64,000 nt of DNA from Saccharomonospora amisosensis. Lineage in GTDB: Bacteria > Actinomycetota > Actinomycetes > Mycobacteriales > Pseudonocardiaceae. Within the stretch, counting starts at the first letter, position 1. The number at the start of each line of letters is the position of its first letter. The stretch lies in NCBI RefSeq assembly GCF_011761185.1, contig NZ_JAAOYM010000002.1, positions 124,001 to 188,000 of the forward strand, given 5' to 3'. The position numbers and the translations under genes were made by a program. Positions 59,462-64,000 of the stretch are shown piece after piece. The notes beneath the pieces are model-generated. The model did not search any database, was not told the DNA's origin, and saw only the letters and a program-made list of their open reading frames with translations.

Positions 59462-60769
59462 ATGCACGCTGCATCGATCGTCGTGGTCGGTACCGGGTAC
59501 GTGGGTCTGACGACCGGAGCCTGTCTCGCCTGCCTCGGCCACCGGGTCACGTGCGTGGACGTCGACGCGGCCAAGGTGGCTCGGCTCGCCGCGGGCCGGG
59601 TGGACATCCTGGAACCAGGACTGGCCGGGCTCGTCGCGCGTGGGCTCACCAGCGGCACGCTGTCCTTCGCGGTGGAGGCGCGGGCAGCGGTGGAGTCGGC
59701 CGACGCGGTCTTCCTGTGCGTGCCCACCCCGATGGGCGCGGGCGGTGCGGCCGATCTTCGGGCGGTGGAGGCGGCCGTTGCCACGATGGCGAGCTCGCTG
59801 CCCGCCGATTCCGTGCTGGTGACGAAGTCGACCGTTCCGGTGGGAACGGCGGGGCGAATCAGTGACCTGCTGGGCCGTGACGACGTGGCCGTGGTGTCGA
59901 ACCCCGAGTTCCTGAGGGAAGGCACGGCCGTTGCCGACTTCCTCGGGCCGGAGCGAATCGTCGTTGGCTCGGACACGCCAGGAGCCGCCGAGCGGGTCGC
60001 CGCGCTGTACCGGCGGCTGGACGCGCCCGTCGTCGTCACCGACGCGGCCAGCGCCGAGCTGGTCAAGTACGCGGCGAACTGCTTCCTGGCGACCAAGCTT
60101 TCTTACGTGAACTCGATCGCGGAGCTGTGTGAACGGCTGGGGGCCGACATCGACGCGGTCACGCGCGGAATGGGATACGACAGCCGGATCGGGCGATCGT
60201 TTCTCTCGCCGGGGCCGGGCTGGGGTGGCTCGTGCTTGCCGAAGGACACCAGCGCACTGCTGCGCATCGCCGATGCCGTGGGTTTCGACTTCCGGTTGCT
60301 CTCGGCGGCGGTGGAGGACAACCTCGCACAGCGCGACCGGGTGGTCGCGAAGGTGGCGACTGCCGTGGGCGGCGAGCTCGCCGGAGCGCGGATCGGCCTG
60401 CTCGGCCTCGCGTTCAAGGCGGGAACCGACGACCTGCGGGATTCGCCCGCGCTGGCGGTGGCCTCGGTGCTTTCCGCGCACGGTGCGCGACTGTCCGCCT
60501 ACGATCCCGCCGTGACGGGGCCGCTGCCGGGCATGGCCGTCGCCGACGACCCCTACCGGGTCGCTCGCGGGGCCGACGCGCTCGTGGTGCTCACCGAGTG
60601 GCCGGAGTTCACCCAGCTGGACTGGACCTACGTCGCCGACCTGATGCGGGGTGCGGCCGTCGTGGACACCAGGAACCTGCTGTCACCCGTGTCGTTGCGG
60701 GACGCGGGGCTGCGGTGGACCGGCCTAGGTAGATCAACGAAACGTATCGATGCCAGTTCTGTTAGTTGA
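59462..60769 (+). CDS. ugd: UDP-glucose 6-dehydrogenase family protein
   Basis: This enzyme oxidises UDP-glucose to UDP-glucuronate for cell-surface polysaccharide precursors. The 435-residue product has the N-terminal Rossmann motif VVVGTGYVG (G10, G12, G15), CVPTPMG, the central NPEFLREGTAVADFL block, the helix ELVKYAANCFLATKLSYVNS, and catalytic C258 in GPGWGGSCLPKD. The frame is open further upstream, but only from ATG 59462 (with GAGG just before) does the protein have the usual length and start. Its stop overlaps the next start. UDP rather than GDP substrate use is likely but not proven by motif. Confidence 0.9.
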   Translation: MHAASIVVVGTGYVGLTTGACLACLGHRVTCVDVDAAKVARLAAGRVDILEPGLAGLVARGLTSGTLSFAVEARAAVESADAVFLCVPTPMGAGGAADLRAVEAAVATMASSLPADSVLVTKSTVPVGTAGRISDLLGRDDVAVVSNPEFLREGTAVADFLGPERIVVGSDTPGAAERVAALYRRLDAPVVVTDAASAELVKYAANCFLATKLSYVNSIAELCERLGADIDAVTRGMGYDSRIGRSFLSPGPGWGGSCLPKDTSALLRIADAVGFDFRLLSAAVEDNLAQRDRVVAKVATAVGGELAGARIGLLGLAFKAGTDDLRDSPALAVASVLSAHGARLSAYDPAVTGPLPGMAVADDPYRVARGADALVVLTEWPEFTQLDWTYVADLMRGAAVVDTRNLLSPVSLRDAGLRWTGLGRSTKRIDASSVS

Positions 60770-62574
60770 GCGAACAAAGCTATTCCCCTTATGGTCGTGG
60801 AGTGTTCACGACCAGACCAGAGCTCGCCGGTACCCACGGGATGGTGGCCTCCACCCACTGGCTTGCCTCGACAACGGGCATGGCGGTGCTCGAGGACGGC
60901 GGCAACGCCTTCGACGCGGCCGTCGCGGCAGGCTTCGTGCTCCAGGTGGCGGAGCCGCACCTCAACGGGCCGGCAGGGCAGGTGCCCGCGATCTTCGTGA
61001 CCGCCGACGCGCGCACCCCGAAGGTGCTGTGCGGGCAGGGGGTCGCTCCATCAGCCGCGACCCCCGGACACTTCGCCGACCTGGACCTCGACCTCATCCC
61101 AGGCAGCGGGTTGCTGGCGGCGACCGTGCCGGGCGCATGGGACGCCTGGCTGCTGCTGCTTCGTGACCACGGCACCAAACGGCTGCGCGACGTGCTCGGC
61201 TACGCCATCTCCTACGCCTGGAAGGGCGTTCCGGTGGTCGGCCGGATCACCGAGACCATCGACACCGTCGCCGAACTGTTCGCCAACCACTGGCCCACCT
61301 CGGCCAGGTTGTGGCTTCCCGGTGGCGAGGCACCCGCCCCCGGCTCTTTGCACCGCAACCCGACCTTGGCACGCACCTGGCAACGGCTGCTGGCCGAGGC
61401 CGAGACGTGTTCGGGGCGGGAGGAGCAGATCGAGGCCGCCCGCAGGGCCTGGTCGCACGGGTTCGTGGCCGAGGCGATCGATGAGTTCAGCAGGAACGCC
61501 TTCCGCGACGACAGCGGTCGCGACCACGCCGGGCTGCTGACCGGCGACGACCTCGCCGCCTGGGAGGCCACCTACGAGGATGCCGTCGTCACCGACTTCG
61601 GTGAGTGGAGTCTGGTCAAGTGCGGAGCCTGGACCCAGGGTCCCGTGCTGGCGCAGCAACTGCGCCTGCTTGAGGGCTTCCGTGACGAGTTGGCGTACGT
61701 GGACGGCAGGCCGACCGCGCGGACGGTGCACCTGGCCACCGAATGCGCCAAGCTGGCCTTCGCCGACAGGGAAGCGTGGTACGGCGACACGAGCGTCGAC
61801 CTGGATCTGCTGCTGTCGCGCGAGTACGCCGAGGGGCGACGCAAGCTCGTCGGCGACGAGGCCAGCGGCGAGCTGCGCCCTGGTGGCGCCGACCCGAGGC
61901 TGCCCAAGGTCATCGAGGCCACTCGTGGCCGCCGTGCCACGGGCGGTGCCATCGGGGAGCCGACCGTCGACCCTGCTGGCCGCACGCGCGGCGACACGGT
62001 GCACATCGACGTGGTGGACGCCCACGGCAACATGGTGTCGGCGACCCCGTCCGGCGGGTGGCTACAGTCCTCGCCGACGATCCCGGAACTGGGCTTCTGC
62101 CTGGATTCCCGTGCCCAGATGTTCTGGCTGGAACAGGGCCTGCCCAATTCGCTTGCCCCCGGCAAGCGCCCCAGAATCACCCTGTCGCCGTCGATGGCGC
62201 TTCGGCACGGCGAGCCGGTGCTGGCCTTCGGCACCCCCGGTGGAGACCAGCAGGACCAGTGGCAGCTGAGCCTGTGGCTGGCGCACACGGTCGGTGGACT
62301 GAACCTGCAGGAGTCGATCGACGCGCCAGCCTGGCACACCACCTCGTTCCCCAGCTCGTTCTACCCACGCGCCTGGACACCGAAGGAACTGGTGGTCGAG
62401 TCCAGGATCGGGGAGGCAGCGCTGCGCGAACTCGCCGAGCGCGGGCACGAGGTGGTCGACGCGGGCCCGTGGGCGCTGGGCAGGCTATCCGCGGTGTCCC
62501 GCGACCCCGCTAGCGGCATCCTGCGTGCCGCGGCCAATCCACGCGGCATGCAGGGCTACGCGGTGGGTCGATAG
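60766..62574 (+). CDS. ggt: Gamma-glutamyltransferase family protein
   Basis: This N-terminal nucleophile hydrolase matures by self-cleavage and hydrolyses or transfers gamma-glutamyl groups. The 602-residue chain has GMVASTHWLAS, a GGNAFDAAVAAGFVLQVAEPHLNGPAG block, and the cleavage region RGDTVHIDVVD with nucleophile T411, followed by DAHGNMVSATPSGGW. I see no clear signal peptide, so it may be cytoplasmic. TTG 60766 overlaps the ugd stop (TTGA) and would couple the genes; GTG 60802, giving MFTTRPELAGTHG, is a reasonable alternative. The last 19 bases overlap the convergent SnoaL-like gene. Acylase specificity within the family cannot be excluded. Confidence 0.85.
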   Translation: MSEQSYSPYGRGVFTTRPELAGTHGMVASTHWLASTTGMAVLEDGGNAFDAAVAAGFVLQVAEPHLNGPAGQVPAIFVTADARTPKVLCGQGVAPSAATPGHFADLDLDLIPGSGLLAATVPGAWDAWLLLLRDHGTKRLRDVLGYAISYAWKGVPVVGRITETIDTVAELFANHWPTSARLWLPGGEAPAPGSLHRNPTLARTWQRLLAEAETCSGREEQIEAARRAWSHGFVAEAIDEFSRNAFRDDSGRDHAGLLTGDDLAAWEATYEDAVVTDFGEWSLVKCGAWTQGPVLAQQLRLLEGFRDELAYVDGRPTARTVHLATECAKLAFADREAWYGDTSVDLDLLLSREYAEGRRKLVGDEASGELRPGGADPRLPKVIEATRGRRATGGAIGEPTVDPAGRTRGDTVHIDVVDAHGNMVSATPSGGWLQSSPTIPELGFCLDSRAQMFWLEQGLPNSLAPGKRPRITLSPSMALRHGEPVLAFGTPGGDQQDQWQLSLWLAHTVGGLNLQESIDAPAWHTTSFPSSFYPRAWTPKELVVESRIGEAALRELAERGHEVVDAGPWALGRLSAVSRDPASGILRAAANPRGMQGYAVGR

Positions 62575-62939
62575 CCGGCTATGGCCGTCGGGTCCTGCGC
62601 GATCACCCAGTACTCGCCGAACCGGTCGCCGTCGCGCCGCAGCAGGTCGTGCCCGTGGAACTCCACCGGCTCACCGCCGTAGCGGCCCCGGCCCACCCAG
62701 CGTGCGGCCACGAGGTCGCCCTGGACGATCGGCCCGACCTCGATCTCGAACCGCAGCGCCTCGATCAGCTCCCTGCCCTGCCGCACGACATCGGCGAGCT
62801 GATCGGGGCCGGTCACCAGGCTCGGCTGTCCCGGCCAGTGTCCGGCGAAATCGGCGGTGACGATCGAGCGGGCGATCCGCTCCAGTTCGCCAAGGTCGCC
62901 GTTCCACAGCTCGTACAACCAGCGTTCGTACATGCTCAC
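62556..62939 (-). CDS. SnoaL-like (NTF2-fold) protein
   Basis: This 127-residue protein has an NTF2-like alpha+beta pattern: an N-terminal helix YERWLYELWNGD, DFAGHWPGQPSLVTGPDQLAD, and paired strands around AARWVGRGRYGGEPVEFHG and GDRFGEYWVIAQDP. Members act as small isomerases, cyclases or accessory proteins; no specific reaction can be assigned. GTG 62939 overlaps the stop of the VOC gene (GTGA), so translation is coupled. ATG 62933 is an alternative. It is the last gene of the sigma factor operon and overlaps ggt tail to tail. Confidence 0.75.
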   Translation of the reverse strand: MSMYERWLYELWNGDLGELERIARSIVTADFAGHWPGQPSLVTGPDQLADVVRQGRELIEALRFEIEVGPIVQGDLVAARWVGRGRYGGEPVEFHGHDLLRRDGDRFGEYWVIAQDPTAIAGYRPTA

Positions 62940-63838
62940 CGTTCCCAGAGCCAGAACTCGACTCCTTGGTTGTCGGTACAGTCGGCCGTTCGTCCGTAGG
63001 GTTCCCGCCTGACCGAACTCACCTCGCCGCCGTGGTCGCGCACCCGGTCGGTGGCCGCGTCCAGATCGTCGACCGCGTACATCAGCTTCCAGCCCGCGTA
63101 GGACTGCCCTCCCCACAGCCCACCTTCGGCCAGCCCGCTGCCCTCGATCCGCCATGCCCTCGGCACGGTGCCCGTTTCGAACCGCCACCCGAGTACGGCG
63201 CCGTAGAAGCGCTTGGCGGCCTCGTCGTCGGGCACGGTGAATGTGAAGTACCCAGCCTCGCCATGGCGGGGGGCAAGGAGACCCCCGGAGGGGGACGGCC
63301 CCGTCGCCTGCGCCACCAGCCAGCGCTGCCCGAACGGGTCGCGGATGCGGCCCATCACGCCGTGTCCGCGGTCCTCGACCGGACCGATCGGTTCAGCACC
63401 CAGCTCCACAGCTCGGTCCACGGCCGCCCGCGCGTCAGGCACCTCCACCCGCACCGCGGCCCCACCCTCGGGCGCGACGACGTTGCCGACCTCGGGGAAC
63501 TCCTCGGCGAGCATGAGCACGGAGTCGCCGATGGCCACTTCCGCGTGACCGACCTTGCCGTCAGCCATCACGATCAGCTCACCCAGCCTCGTGGCGCCGA
63601 AGACCTCGACGTAGAAGTCCACCGCGGCCCGGGCGTCGCGCACCGCGAGGTAAGGGGCGAGCGAGCGCGTCCGTGCGGGGGACTGAACCTGTGCGGTTGT
63701 CATAGCTTTACCTCCTGTTTCGCCGCCGAGGATCGCCGCACGCAACGCCTCCCGCAGCGCGGCGGCGAACACCGGATCGGGTTCGGCGGGTTCGTGTGGT
63801 TGTCGCAAGGCATGGAAAGCATCGAACGGGTCAGTCAT
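62936..63838 (-). CDS. Double-domain VOC family protein encoded next to an ECF sigma factor
   Basis: This 300-residue protein has a short N-terminal segment DPFDAFHALRQPHEPAEPDP with helix FAAALREALRAAI, then two vicinal-oxygen-chelate (glyoxalase/PhnB-like) domains at about 55-175 and 185-300. The VOC fold binds metals or small ligands; the reaction is unknown. ATG 63838 overlaps the end of the sigma factor gene by eight bases. Proteins of this layout are commonly encoded beside ECF sigma factors and may sense a ligand, but that is inference. It is coupled downstream to the SnoaL-like gene. Confidence 0.8.
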   Translation of the reverse strand: MTDPFDAFHALRQPHEPAEPDPVFAAALREALRAAILGGETGGKAMTTAQVQSPARTRSLAPYLAVRDARAAVDFYVEVFGATRLGELIVMADGKVGHAEVAIGDSVLMLAEEFPEVGNVVAPEGGAAVRVEVPDARAAVDRAVELGAEPIGPVEDRGHGVMGRIRDPFGQRWLVAQATGPSPSGGLLAPRHGEAGYFTFTVPDDEAAKRFYGAVLGWRFETGTVPRAWRIEGSGLAEGGLWGGQSYAGWKLMYAVDDLDAATDRVRDHGGEVSSVRREPYGRTADCTDNQGVEFWLWER

Positions 63839-64000
63839 CGCCGGCCTCCCCAACCTGCCGTCGGTACTGCCGCCGGAACGCGGCGCGCGCCCTGGCCAGC
63901 AGCCCCTCGGTGGCGTGCGTTGTGCGGCCGAGCAGGTCGGCGACCTCGGCAACGCCGAGCCCGTCCAGGTAGCGCAGGGTCAGTGCCGACCTGTGGTGTG
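63831..64000 (-). CDS. ECF RNA polymerase sigma factor, C-terminal fragment (runs off right edge)
   Basis: Only the last 55 codons are present. They read SALTLRYLDGLGVAEVADLL then GRTTHATEGLLARARAAFRR, a sigma region 4 helix-turn-helix that contacts the -35 element. The stop TGA (63833-63831) lies within the start region of the VOC gene, so the two are translationally coupled. The rest of the protein and its class cannot be seen. Confidence 0.85.
   Translation of the reverse strand, partial: HHRSALTLRYLDGLGVAEVADLLGRTTHATEGLLARARAAFRRQYRRQVGEAGDD

Overview
The window comes from a high-GC actinomycete, most likely a member of the Pseudonocardiaceae or a close relative. I infer this from the uniformly G/C-ending codons, the frequent GTG starts, a non-mycobacterial type VII secretion (T7SS/ESX) locus without PE/PPE genes, and the SARP and ECF regulators. 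I saw no rRNA, tRNA, CRISPR array, transposase or replication origin. No gap between genes exceeds 300 bases.

Region 1 (1-6946) is a T7SS core. It holds a divergent 5' end of eccC, then eccD and eccB, two WXG100 proteins, a strong hairpin terminator, a convergent mycP, and a YbaB-family gene translationally coupled to a small helical protein. The mycosin looks like a pseudo-protease: the Asp, His, Ser and oxyanion Asn positions are all substituted. No eccE is visible, though the locus runs off the left edge.

Region 2 (6997-51426) is one uninterrupted frame of 44.4 kb predicting 14,809 residues, which is exceptional for any organism. It starts with a WXG100-like helical region and a Gly/Ala/Ser linker. 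A mosaic of repeated modules follows, with enzyme-like domains between them: an amidohydrolase-like barrel, a weak methyltransferase-like fold, an Amidoligase_2-type domain, an HELAH zinc-metallopeptidase, a kinase-like (APH) fold and an EndoU nuclease. There are four EndoU-like copies, of which only one keeps the catalytic residues. I find a single cysteine codon in the whole frame. Immediately after the EndoU pair lies a separate 178-aa gene in another reading frame (37664-38200), with a perfect ribosome-binding site. It encodes a two-repeat protein resembling MafI-type EndoU immunity proteins, and across it the giant frame reads only Gly/Ala/Arg/Pro/Asp-rich sequence. My working reading is a T7SS-linked multi-domain toxin megagene with its EndoU immunity gene nested out of frame inside it.

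Region 3 (51514-55111) is T7SS-associated: two paralogous SseB-domain proteins flank an EccA-like AAA+ ATPase whose N-terminus is a right-handed beta-helix. A 1084-aa SARP/NB-ARC/TPR regulator follows (55285-58539) and could govern the locus.

Region 4 (58570-64000) looks like ordinary chromosome: a short-chain dehydrogenase, UDP-glucose dehydrogenase, gamma-glutamyltransferase, and a minus-strand overlapping operon of ECF sigma factor (3' end only), a double VOC protein and a SnoaL-like protein.

Domain borders inside the giant gene are approximate, read by eye from translated sequence without profile searches.
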